Position numbers and translations under genes: made by a program. Of a DNA stretch of 14,032 bases, positions 1 through 6,155 are shown one piece after another; position 1 is the first letter of the stretch, and the number at the start of each line of letters is the position of its first letter. Where the stretch lies: NCBI GenBank assembly GCA_947463285.1, contig CANHTV010000048.1, forward strand, positions 1-14,032, read 5' to 3'. Source of the stretch: Verrucomicrobiaceae bacterium. GTDB taxonomy: Bacteria; Verrucomicrobiota; Verrucomicrobiia; Verrucomicrobiales; Verrucomicrobiaceae. The notes under the pieces are model-generated. The model did not search any database. It saw nothing but the letters and a program-made list of their open reading frames with translations, and was not told the origin of the DNA.

Positions 1-366
1 AAAACCACCTTCTTCAGCCTCTTCTTGGGTGACGGGGGCTCGTAGATCTTCAGTCGTCGTTTCGACGATAGGCTTTGTTGCCAGCTTGGCTGGTGGTGGT
101 TTGGAGGCAGGCGCTGTCTGCTGGCGGCGTGTCGGATCAGGGGCATCCCATGCGCTGTTATCGACCACACCACCGACGCGGCTTACCGAAGAAGCAGTGA
201 CTTGCTTCTTAGAAATCGAAAGATGAACACCACACTTTTTGCAAAAGGTAGAAACAACGAGGCGCGGCTCGTACTGAGCCGCGCCACAAGAAGGGCACAC
301 CACTTCAATCTGTCCTTTTGGCGGTGCTGGCCGGTCACTTTTCTTGCCGAAAAGTCCTCGAAACAC
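1..366 (-). CDS. Zinc-ribbon protein, N-terminal part (runs off left edge)
   Basis: An open frame on the minus strand starts at a GTG at 366 and stays open for 122 codons to the window edge, so the C-terminus is missing. An in-frame TGA lies directly before the GTG, so translation cannot start further upstream. The N-terminus reads (M)FRGLFGKKSDRPAPP, followed by a four-cysteine zinc ribbon: CPSCG (Cys24, Cys27) and CKKCG (Cys42, Cys45), 14 residues apart. After about residue 55 it turns into a Pro/Ala/Thr-rich, probably disordered linker ending in an acidic stretch. It lies 16 nt downstream of the bactofilin stop, so the two are probably co-transcribed. No clear Shine-Dalgarno precedes the GTG. 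The role is not known from what is visible; a second bactofilin domain after the linker is possible but unseen. The reading frame is secure; the function is inferred only from the ribbon and its neighbour. Confidence 0.72.
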   Translation of the reverse strand, partial: MFRGLFGKKSDRPAPPKGQIEVVCPSCGAAQYEPRLVVSTFCKKCGVHLSISKKQVTASSVSRVGGVVDNSAWDAPDPTRRQQTAPASKPPPAKLATKPIVETTTEDLRAPVTQEEAEEGGF

Positions 367-382
367 TCAGGTAAATTGCAGA

Positions 383-901
383 TTAAGGTTGAGGCGCGCG
401 TGCTGGAGCGGAGGCAGCTTTGTTGTCTGCCTTCTTGCCAACGGAGGACTGACCCATGAATGTCGCGCCTTCTTCGATGGAAAGAGTACCGGCACTGATG
501 TCTCCCACGAGGATGGCATTGCTCTTGAGTTCGCAGCGCTCAGCTACCGTGATGTTGCCTTCGACCTTGCCGAAGATGATCACTGAGCGGGTTTTGACCT
601 CGCCTTTGATGAGAGCGTTTTCACCGACAGTCAGGCTGCCGTCGGAGATGACTTCACCTTCGATTTTACCGTCGATGATGAGGTCATGGGAAAATTTGAT
701 CGAACCTTTGATTTCGACGTCATTGGCGAGAACGTTTTTACTGGAAGTCATGTTGAAGGAGGAGGGTGCGCGTTGAATTGTTGCAGCGGGAGATGGCGAA
801 GAGATAATGGGGGTGCGTTCAGCTGCTGGAGCTGGAGCTACCGATTCTGCACGCGTATCCTTTTGCGCTTCTGATGGTTGACCGATAATTTGCCTGAGCA
901 T
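383..901 (-). CDS. Bactofilin family cytoskeletal protein
   Basis: This 172-residue protein has the bactofilin (polymer-forming cytoskeletal, formerly DUF583) core at about residues 57-152. Short hydrophobic/glycine turns repeat there, for example DLIIDGKIEGEVISDGSLTV and SVIIFGKVEGNITVAERCEL, which is the pattern of a right-handed beta-helix. Known bactofilins self-assemble without nucleotide into filaments that scaffold cell-shape, stalk or envelope enzymes at the inner membrane. The first 50 residues are rich in Ala, Pro, Ser and Thr and look disordered; the last 20 form an Ala/Pro/Lys tail. Both flanks are usual for the family. The ATG at 901 is preferred because a near-consensus promoter sits immediately before it; a shorter product starting at Met51 is conceivable. 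The zinc-ribbon gene follows 16 nt downstream on the same strand. Family assignment is firm; which cellular structure it organises cannot be told. Confidence 0.93.
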   Translation of the reverse strand: MLRQIIGQPSEAQKDTRAESVAPAPAAERTPIISSPSPAATIQRAPSSFNMTSSKNVLANDVEIKGSIKFSHDLIIDGKIEGEVISDGSLTVGENALIKGEVKTRSVIIFGKVEGNITVAERCELKSNAILVGDISAGTLSIEEGATFMGQSSVGKKADNKAASAPARAPQP

Positions 902-1150
902 GGGATTAAACTATAAAGGGGCCGAGAGTTGAGTGTCAATGTTTCGGTCGAAATTTTTTTAGCAAATCTCACGCCATCTCTTGAGGGAAATTATGGTGGT
1001 GATTTTGTCGAATGGTTGGTGGCTCTATGAGCGTGGTTATTCCTGCGGAATGTATGATCGTGACGTATGTTCTAGAAGTGGCTCTGTTTTCCATCGTATG
1101 GATGCTTCCTGGTTGGTTTATTCCGTTAGTCCGCAACTATGTCCCACGCT
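902..1150. other. Intergenic stretch between the bactofilin and the lutB remnant
   Basis: Apart from the bactofilin promoter at its left end, no gene is supported here. A short open frame at 981-1172 has a Trp/Cys/Tyr-rich product without recognisable similarity. It ends inside the lutB homology in a different frame, so it is probably not coding. The N-terminal two thirds of lutB, and any lutA, would be expected upstream of 1151, but I see no trace of them in any frame. Confidence 0.5.
910..939 (-). promoter_or_regulatory. Sigma-70-type promoter of the bactofilin gene
   Basis: Reading the minus strand, a perfect -35 box TTGACA (939-934) is followed after 18 bases by TATAGT (915-910), one mismatch from the -10 consensus. 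Only eight bases separate the -10 box from the ATG at 901. A start site at the usual distance would fall within about three bases of the ATG, so the mRNA should have no leader or almost none. This agrees with the lack of a Shine-Dalgarno before this gene. Confidence 0.65.
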
Positions 1151-1724
1151 GCTGCTGCGCTCACTGGAGTGAATTTTGCTGTCGCTGAGACGGGAGGTTT
1201 TGTGGTCTGCACCAAGGAAGGTAACGCCGACATGGGAGTGCATCTGGCTTCCGTTCACATTGCCTGCATGAGGATCGAAAAATCATCCCCAAACAGGAGC
1301 ATCTAGGCGTTTTATGCGCTTGCTGGCTCGCAGCGCTACTGGGCAGCCTAGCACCATCTTTAGCTCACACTTTTTGAAGTCGCGGGCAGGGCAGGAGATG
1401 CATCTAGTGCTGGTGGATAATGGTCGCAGTCGTCAGCTCAGTCGGGCCGACTATCGACAGTCACTGGCCTGCATTCGCTGCGGGGCTTGCTTTAATACCT
1501 GCCCGGTTTATCGCCGTAGCGGTGGCTAAAGTTACAGCTACTACATCGCAGGACCGATCGGCAGTATTCTGGCTCCGAATGTGGACAAGGCTGCCCACAG
1601 TTCCATGCCCTTTGCATCAACATTGTGCGGATCATGCAGTCAGGTGTGCCCGGTGAAGATCGACATCCAAGCGCAGTTGCTGAAATGGCGGCAGGAGATC
1701 ACAGCGGAAGGTCACGCGCCTTGA
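1151..1724 (+). pseudogene. lutB: lutB remnant (lactate-utilisation iron-sulfur protein), truncated and frameshifted
   Basis: LutB is the iron-sulfur subunit of the LutABC L-lactate oxidation complex and carries two ferredoxin-type clusters. Only its C-terminal part remains, in three frames. From about 1160 to 1282 the frame reads GVNFAVAETGGF and KEGNADMG, typical of the family. A missing base in the A-run at 1280-1282 and another in the T-run at 1310-1313 shift the frame. From 1314 the family motifs LLARSATGQ, LVDNGRSR and CIRCGAC...CP (cysteines at 1470, 1479, 1488, 1500) are read. An in-frame TAA at 1527-1529 replaces the usual His after RRSGG. The same frame then continues through GPIGSILAPN and the second cluster (CGSC...CPVKIDI, 1626-1652) to the natural TGA at 1722. 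The N-terminal portion is absent. Two frameshifts, a stop and a large truncation make this a decayed gene; sequencing error alone would not explain all of them. Confidence 0.88.
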
Positions 1725-2045
1725 TGAAAAACACTGGTGATGCAGCTGGGTAGCTTTGTAATACCTCGAATGTGCCAGGCCTGTCGGGAAATGTCGATCT
1801 TCAGGCCATTAATGACCCTCATGACTTGGATGGCGTCCAAACCGCCATTCTGTCGGCACGTTTTGCTGTTTTTGAAAAGGCGTCTGGCTGAATGAATCTG
1901 AGCTCGGTCCACACTGAGTGCTGCCAATGATTGCCGAGCATCTTTTCTTGGTTCTTAAAGCAGACGCTATCGCCGCTGATATGCATGAGGCCTCCAGTGC
2001 CACGGTTTTGATTCATGATTGACGGGCCGGAATAGCAGCTTTCTG
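1724..2045 (+). pseudogene. lutC: lutC remnant (lactate-utilisation protein C), internally deleted and interrupted
   Basis: LutC is the third subunit of the LutABC lactate complex and normally has about 200 residues. An ATG at 1724 overlaps the lutB stop, as expected for lutC, but this frame closes after nine codons at a TAG. LutC-like sequence resumes near 1770 with VDLQAINDPHDLDGVQTAIL and RFAVFE. A small deletion shifts the frame near 1830-1840. The next frame reads WLNESELGPH, an in-frame TGA at 1890-1900, then VLPMIAEHLFLVLKADAIAA and DMHEA, ending near 2010. A last trace (IDGP) appears in another frame near 2018. About 100 residues are missing between the start and the first homologous block. 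The right boundary is approximate. Together with lutB this is an operon remnant. Confidence 0.78.
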
Positions 2046-2094
2046 AAACTCTTCTGCTATGCGTGGTTGCACTTTCGAGCGGCTTCGCCAATCT

Positions 2095-2101
2095 GAGAGG
2101 A
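2095..2101 (+). promoter_or_regulatory. Ribosome binding site choosing the purQ start
   Basis: GAGAGGA lies 11 bases before the ATG at 2113. It supports this ATG over an in-frame ATG at 2059, which would add 18 residues (MRGCTFERL...) not found in PurQ proteins. Confidence 0.6.
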
Positions 2102-2112
2102 CTGTTTATCTC

Positions 2113-2820
2113 ATGCCTCACGCTTTACTCATCAAATTTCCTGGCACCAACTGCGATGTCGAAACCTCCAGCGCGCTAGTGGCCGCAGGATTTACAGCCG
2201 AGGTGATCGCTGTTTCAGAGCTTGCACCCGAGTCACTCCAGAAAGCACAGCTTGTCGTGTTTTCCGGTGGTTTCAGCTATGGCGACTACGTCATGAGCGG
2301 GCGTATTTCCCAGTTGATTACCAAGCACAAACTCGGTGATCGCTTGAAGAGTTTTGTGGCGGATGGCGGTTATGTGTTGGGCATCTGCAATGGTTTCCAG
2401 ATTCTTACCCAGCTTGACCTTCTTCCTCGTGGTAGCCTCATTCACAACATCTCCGGTCGATTCATCTGCCGCTGGGTACCCTTGAAAAAGAATAGTTCTA
2501 CTAGCCCCTATTTAAAGCTGCTGCCAGACAATTTTGAGCTACCTGTCGCCCACGCTGAAGGACGTTTCGTCGGGGAGACTGGTGATGCTGAAAAATACGT
2601 CAAAGATGGCCACGGAGCCTTGCTTTATGGCAACGACATCAACGGCTCCACCGCTCAAATCGCGGGACTTCAGGACGACACGGGCCGCGTTTTCGGTCTC
2701 ATGCCCCATCCTGAGCGTTTTATTGGACGGGACACACACTACGATCCTGATTGGGCCGCTGCTGAAAAAGGCTGGGGCTACTACCTCTTCAAAGGTGTGG
2801 CTGAAGCGCTGGCGGCTTAA
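2113..2820 (+). CDS. purQ: Phosphoribosylformylglycinamidine synthase, glutaminase subunit PurQ
   Basis: PurQ releases ammonia from glutamine and passes it to PurL, which converts FGAR to FGAM with ATP in the fourth step of de novo purine synthesis (cytosol). The 235-residue product is a complete class I glutamine amidotransferase of normal length. It opens with the family signature KFPGTNCD, continues with FSGGFSYGDY, and has the nucleophile Cys92 in GICNGFQ and the catalytic His199/Glu201 in GLMPHPERF. I start it at the ATG at 2113, which follows a Shine-Dalgarno and matches the conserved N-terminus. The partners purS and purL are not in the window, so the gene is detached from its usual cluster. 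It follows the lutBC remnant directly, and its promoter is either inside that remnant or not recognisable. Identification is very secure. Confidence 0.96.
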   Translation: MPHALLIKFPGTNCDVETSSALVAAGFTAEVIAVSELAPESLQKAQLVVFSGGFSYGDYVMSGRISQLITKHKLGDRLKSFVADGGYVLGICNGFQILTQLDLLPRGSLIHNISGRFICRWVPLKKNSSTSPYLKLLPDNFELPVAHAEGRFVGETGDAEKYVKDGHGALLYGNDINGSTAQIAGLQDDTGRVFGLMPHPERFIGRDTHYDPDWAAAEKGWGYYLFKGVAEALAA

Positions 2821-2903
2821 GAAAGCCTCGGTCTCTTTTTGCCTTCAGCAGTTTTTTAAACGAAGGCCATGCCTGTTGTTGAGATTACAGCAGGCTGCAT
2901 GAT

Positions 2904-2909
2904 AGGTGG
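2904..2909 (+). promoter_or_regulatory. Ribosome binding site of the HlyD-family gene
   Basis: AGGTGG lies six bases before the ATG at 2916, a strong and well-spaced Shine-Dalgarno. It fixes the start of the adaptor gene. Confidence 0.6.
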
Positions 2910-2915
2910 ATATCG

Positions 2916-4166
2916 ATGGAAACTTCTGAAACCCCGCCGTGGGAAGCCAAGAAAAAGACCGCTAAACGAGGACTCCTGCGGAAGTTCCTGTTATGGGCAT
3001 TTTTCATTGGCCTGATCGCTTTTGTTGCCTACGGTTTGAAAGCAAAACCTGTGCCGGTCGAGATTGCTACGGTCGCTCGTGGACCCTTGACGGTTTCTGT
3101 TTTGGAGGAAGGGAAGACGCGCGTCAGGCATCGCTACGTTATCACCGCACCAGTGGCCGGAAATATGCGCCGCGTGATTCTAAAGGCCGGTGATGAGTTG
3201 AAAGCTGGTGAGACGGTTATCACAGTGATTGAGCCTGGCATAGCTCCTTTGTTGGACGCTCGCTCAAGAGCCCAGGCTGAGGCGCGAGTCTCGCTGGCTG
3301 GTGCTGCACGATCACAGGCCGAGCAGTCGCTCGAAGTTACCAAAACGGCGGCTCAGTTTGCCAAGGCTGGCTGGGAGCGCGTGAAGTCGAATCTCGCTCA
3401 GGGCAGTATTTCCGTTACGGATCGTGATCTAATTGAAAGAGAATCGCTCGTGCGTGAGCGCGAAGTCAGGGCAGGTGAGTTTGCTCTGAAAATGGCTGAC
3501 TATGATTTGGAACAGGCCCGGGCGGCCTTGTTGCAGTTCAATCAGCCGGCTGTCGCAGGTTCGACAATCGAAGTGAAAGCTCCTGCTTATGGTCGTGTAC
3601 TCAAAGTTCATCAGGAAAGCGCCGCGATGATTGCTGCGGGGGCCGCCATCATCGAGATGGGGGATCCTGCCGATTTAGAGATCGAAGCGGAAATCCTCTC
3701 GCGTGATGCGGTGGCGATTTTTCCTGGCGCGGAAGTCTCGGTGGAACAATGGGGCGGTGAAACACCATTGAAAGGACGCGTACGTCGAATAGAGCCGGCT
3801 GCATTTACGAAGGTTTCAGCTCTTGGTGTCGAAGAGCAGCGCGTCATCGTTTTGAGTCATCTCGATGCGCTGCCGGAGCAGGCGAAGGCCCTTGGAGATC
3901 GCTACCGAGTCGAGGTAAAAGTCGCCATCTGGAGTGAACCTGATGTGTTGCTGGTTCCAAGTGGGGCTTTGTTCCGTGAGGGGCGTGAATGGAAAACCTT
4001 TGTGCTAAATGCTGGCAAAGCCAGAAAGCAGGCAGTCACGACGGGCCGCACGGATGGAAAAATGACCCAAGTCATCAAAGGACTGAGTGAGAAAGATCAA
4101 GTCCTTATGCATCCTCCTGATGTGGTGAAGGATGGCACGGAAGTTAGTCCACGCGTCGTGGAGTAA
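2916..4166 (+). CDS. HlyD/MacA-type periplasmic adaptor (membrane fusion protein)
   Basis: This 416-residue protein has the order of a membrane fusion protein. A basic cytoplasmic start is followed by one membrane segment at about residues 24-40 (FLLWAFFIGLIAFVAYG). A first lipoyl half lies near 74-107 (ITAPVAGNM...GDELKAGE), then a long Ala/Glu/Arg-rich coiled-coil hairpin at about 113-205. The second lipoyl half is near 218-249 (VKAPAYGRVLKV), followed by beta-barrel and membrane-proximal domains. Such adaptors link an inner-membrane ABC or RND pump to an outer-membrane channel. The usual MacB/permease partner is not adjacent: purQ lies upstream and the next gene is convergent, only 18 nt away. 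It is therefore an orphan adaptor, or serves a pump encoded elsewhere. The start is supported by a good ribosome binding site. The family is firm, the exported substrate unknown. Confidence 0.88.
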   Translation: METSETPPWEAKKKTAKRGLLRKFLLWAFFIGLIAFVAYGLKAKPVPVEIATVARGPLTVSVLEEGKTRVRHRYVITAPVAGNMRRVILKAGDELKAGETVITVIEPGIAPLLDARSRAQAEARVSLAGAARSQAEQSLEVTKTAAQFAKAGWERVKSNLAQGSISVTDRDLIERESLVREREVRAGEFALKMADYDLEQARAALLQFNQPAVAGSTIEVKAPAYGRVLKVHQESAAMIAAGAAIIEMGDPADLEIEAEILSRDAVAIFPGAEVSVEQWGGETPLKGRVRRIEPAAFTKVSALGVEEQRVIVLSHLDALPEQAKALGDRYRVEVKVAIWSEPDVLLVPSGALFREGREWKTFVLNAGKARKQAVTTGRTDGKMTQVIKGLSEKDQVLMHPPDVVKDGTEVSPRVVE

Positions 4167-4184
4167 CAGGCAAACCAGACACCT

Positions 4185-5636
4185 CTAGCTTGCTACTGCG
4201 GCCTTTTTTGACGGCGTCTTTTTAGCCGTCGTAGGTTCCAGTCTGGCTTGGACGTCGGTGACACTGAGGCCCAGAAACTTGGCCGTTTTGGGCGCGTTTT
4301 CGTCGAAATTACGATAGGCGAGCCTTGTGATTTCTTTTTCGATCCAAGGCAGTAGTTCCATGTCCGGCGTCATTTGAGCGACATGGATCAATGTCGTCAG
4401 CGCGTCACGCATCCGAGTGACCGTGCTGGCAGGGTTGGTATGACGACTGCTGTTAGCGATGCTTCCAAGAGGAATGTCCGAAGGTAGCAACACATCGGAA
4501 TTAGAAAGGGCGCAGGCTCGTTGGATGGTGTTTTCCAACTCACGCACATTGCCCGGCCAATCATAGGCTTCCAGTAATGACAAAGCGTCGTCCGTGAAGC
4601 GCATGGTCGGTCCACGGCGGCGGGCGGACTGGCGTAGTAGGAAAAACTCTGCCAGCAGGCGCACATCTTCGCGGCGTTCACGAAGCGGCGGGATGTGAAT
4701 GCGCACGACGTTGAGGCGGTAGAATAAATCTTCCCGGAAAGTGCCTTTGGCGACCTCAGCTTCCAGGTCTTTATTCGTGGCAGCCAAAACACGAACATCA
4801 CACTTAAGGGTTTGATTGCTGCCTACACGGCAGAATTCGCCCTCTTGTAGCACGCGAAGCAGTTTGCTTTGCACTGCCAGCGGCATATCTCCGATTTCAT
4901 CAAGGAAAAGAGTGCCACCGTCGCATTGCTCAAAGCGCCCGATGCGCTGCGTCACAGCACCCGTGAAGCTGCCTTTTTCATGGCCAAAAATTTCGCTCTC
5001 CATCAGATTATCTGGGATGGAGGTAATGTTGATGCCGACGAATTCCTTTTGGGTGCGAGGACTGAATTTATGAATGGCGCGGGCGACGAGTTCTTTGCCG
5101 CAGCCGCTTTCGCCTGTCACCATGACTGGGGCATCACTGCGTGAGACGCGACCGATCATTTTAAAGACATCCTGCATCGGCCCCGAGCGACCAATGATGG
5201 TTTCCTGAATCGTTTCCGCAGGCACTTCAGTGACTTGGGCACGAGTTACGCGGCGAGATTCATTGGCACGCAGGGCGCTCTCGACGATGGTGCGCAGCTC
5301 GTAAGGCATTTTTTCTTTGCCAAGCACGTCGTAAGCTCCCAGTCGCATCGCCTCGATCACATTGCTGGTGCTGGCGATACCGCTGAAAAGAATGACCATC
5401 GCATTTGGGTCAGACATGCGCAGGCGCTTGAGCAGCTCGATGCCTGACATGCCGGGCATGCGAACTTCAGCTAATACCAAATCTGCCCGGCTCTTTTGAT
5501 AGGCGTTCAGGGCCTCTTCAGAGCGTTCGACAGTCGCCACTTCGACTCCAGGCGCTTTGAGGTGGCCCGCGGCCCAACTCAGGAAGTCGGGGTCGGTGTC
5601 CACGATGAGAATGCGGGAATCTGGTACGTCTGGCAT
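4185..5636 (-). CDS. Sigma-54-dependent NtrC-family activator with a non-canonical receiver domain
   Basis: This 483-residue protein has receiver, AAA+ and C-terminal DNA-binding regions, the order of NtrC. The AAA+ domain is intact: Walker A GESGCGKE (175-182), the sigma-54 loop GSFTGA (222-227, a variant of GAFTGA), Walker B LFLDEI (Asp246/Glu247), the REDLFYRLNV segment (301-310) and WPGNVRELEN (360-369). It should remodel sigma-54 RNA polymerase using ATP. The receiver (about 7-122) keeps Ser85 and Lys107, but the phospho-acceptor is Glu57 (GAA at 5466-5468, in VLAEVRMPGMSG), and the acidic pair is Asp13-Thr14 instead of Asp-Asp. It is therefore probably not controlled by normal Asp phosphorylation. 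The last domain has a weak Fis-like helix-turn-helix (about 445-466) and a Lys/Ala tail. No histidine kinase is adjacent. It faces the HlyD gene and is divergent from the small lipoprotein gene. The Shine-Dalgarno (AGGAAG) is far, 16 nt from the ATG. Confidence 0.93.
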   Translation of the reverse strand: MPDVPDSRILIVDTDPDFLSWAAGHLKAPGVEVATVERSEEALNAYQKSRADLVLAEVRMPGMSGIELLKRLRMSDPNAMVILFSGIASTSNVIEAMRLGAYDVLGKEKMPYELRTIVESALRANESRRVTRAQVTEVPAETIQETIIGRSGPMQDVFKMIGRVSRSDAPVMVTGESGCGKELVARAIHKFSPRTQKEFVGINITSIPDNLMESEIFGHEKGSFTGAVTQRIGRFEQCDGGTLFLDEIGDMPLAVQSKLLRVLQEGEFCRVGSNQTLKCDVRVLAATNKDLEAEVAKGTFREDLFYRLNVVRIHIPPLRERREDVRLLAEFFLLRQSARRRGPTMRFTDDALSLLEAYDWPGNVRELENTIQRACALSNSDVLLPSDIPLGSIANSSRHTNPASTVTRMRDALTTLIHVAQMTPDMELLPWIEKEITRLAYRNFDENAPKTAKFLGLSVTDVQARLEPTTAKKTPSKKAAVAS

Positions 5637-5830
5637 CGGAATGAATGTTTTTCTTCCTAGATGGTCGCGTCTCTTACGTCAATGCCCGTTATGGCTGTTT
5701 GCGTAGTTCACAGCCTTTCTCATTCGAAAAACATGTGTTGAATCCTTTTGAGTAGTCTGAAAAGGCCGTTGCACGCGTGGCTTCTGCCTTTAGGATGGCG
5801 TTCGTTTCATCCCCACAGACGCCATTACTC

Positions 5831-6061
5831 ATGAAAAAGACTGCTTTCACTGCCCTCGCCACAGCCGCGCTGATCCTCGCCGCCACTTCCTGCGGTAAGC
5901 ATTCCTGGGAGGAAACTCAGGTTCTCCATGAAGGCATGCATAAAGCCCACGGTGACGGCCATCATGGTGAGGCCAAGCACGATAGCCACTCGAAGCCTGA
6001 CGCTCATGCGAAGCCAGAGGCTCATGCTGAGAAGCCAGCGGCTAAACCTGCGACTCACTAA
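5831..6061 (+). CDS. Small histidine-rich lipoprotein
   Basis: I start this at the ATG at 5831 rather than at an upstream in-frame start near 5777, because it then opens with a classic lipoprotein signal: MKKTAF, a hydrophobic stretch, and the lipobox LAATSC with the lipid-bearing Cys21. The mature part is only 56 residues with 11 histidines (for example GDGHHGEAKHDSH) and a repeated KP-x-AHA pattern, ending in a Lys/Pro/Ala tail. Export to the periplasmic side as a lipid-anchored protein is well supported. The function is not recognisable; metal binding or buffering (zinc, nickel, copper) is an inference from the histidines. The segment WEETQVLHEGMHKAHG just after the cysteine is the only non-repetitive part. 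It is divergent from the sigma-54 activator (about 194 bp apart) and followed by a hairpin. No good Shine-Dalgarno is seen. Confidence 0.75.
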   Translation: MKKTAFTALATAALILAATSCGKHSWEETQVLHEGMHKAHGDGHHGEAKHDSHSKPDAHAKPEAHAEKPAAKPATH

Positions 6062-6102
6062 TGGTCATCGGGCGCTTGCACGCCCCATCTTAACCTTTAC
6101 TT

Positions 6103-6134
6103 AGCGGCACTTTTGCGTTTGCGAAAGTGCCGCT
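6103..6134 (+). terminator. Strong hairpin between the lipoprotein and oxidoreductase genes
   Basis: AGCGGCACTTT (6103-6113) pairs perfectly with AAAGTGCCGCT (6124-6134), an 11-bp stem around a 10-base loop. It lies 42 bases after the lipoprotein stop and 21 bases before the next ATG. A proper T-run does not follow (TCCGTTTCC), so it is either a weak terminator of the lipoprotein transcript or a structure in the leader of the oxidoreductase mRNA. Confidence 0.55.
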
Positions 6135-6155
6135 TCCGTTTCCAGTGCGCCCCTC

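Noticed and set aside
981..1172. A 63-codon open frame upstream of the lutB remnant.
   Set aside because: Its composition is unusual (many Trp, Cys, Tyr), it lacks homology I can recognise and a ribosome binding site, and it runs into lutB sequence in the wrong frame.
1276..1314. The two lutB frameshifts as simple sequencing errors in homopolymers.
   Set aside because: Possible for these two sites alone, but the in-frame TAA at 1527, the missing N-terminal part and the damaged lutC point to real decay.
2059..2112. An 18-residue N-terminal extension of PurQ.
   Set aside because: PurQ proteins begin close to the KFPGTNCD motif, and the Shine-Dalgarno at 2095-2101 serves the ATG at 2113.
1819..2121. 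A 100-codon open frame on the minus strand.
   Set aside because: It is antisense to recognisable lutC fragments and to the start of purQ; no domain is seen.
4210..4230. A 6-bp hairpin (GACGGC/GCCGTC) with T-runs that could be a bidirectional terminator.
   Set aside because: It lies inside the coding end of the sigma-54 activator, where the Lys-rich KKTPSKK repeat explains both the T-runs and the symmetry.
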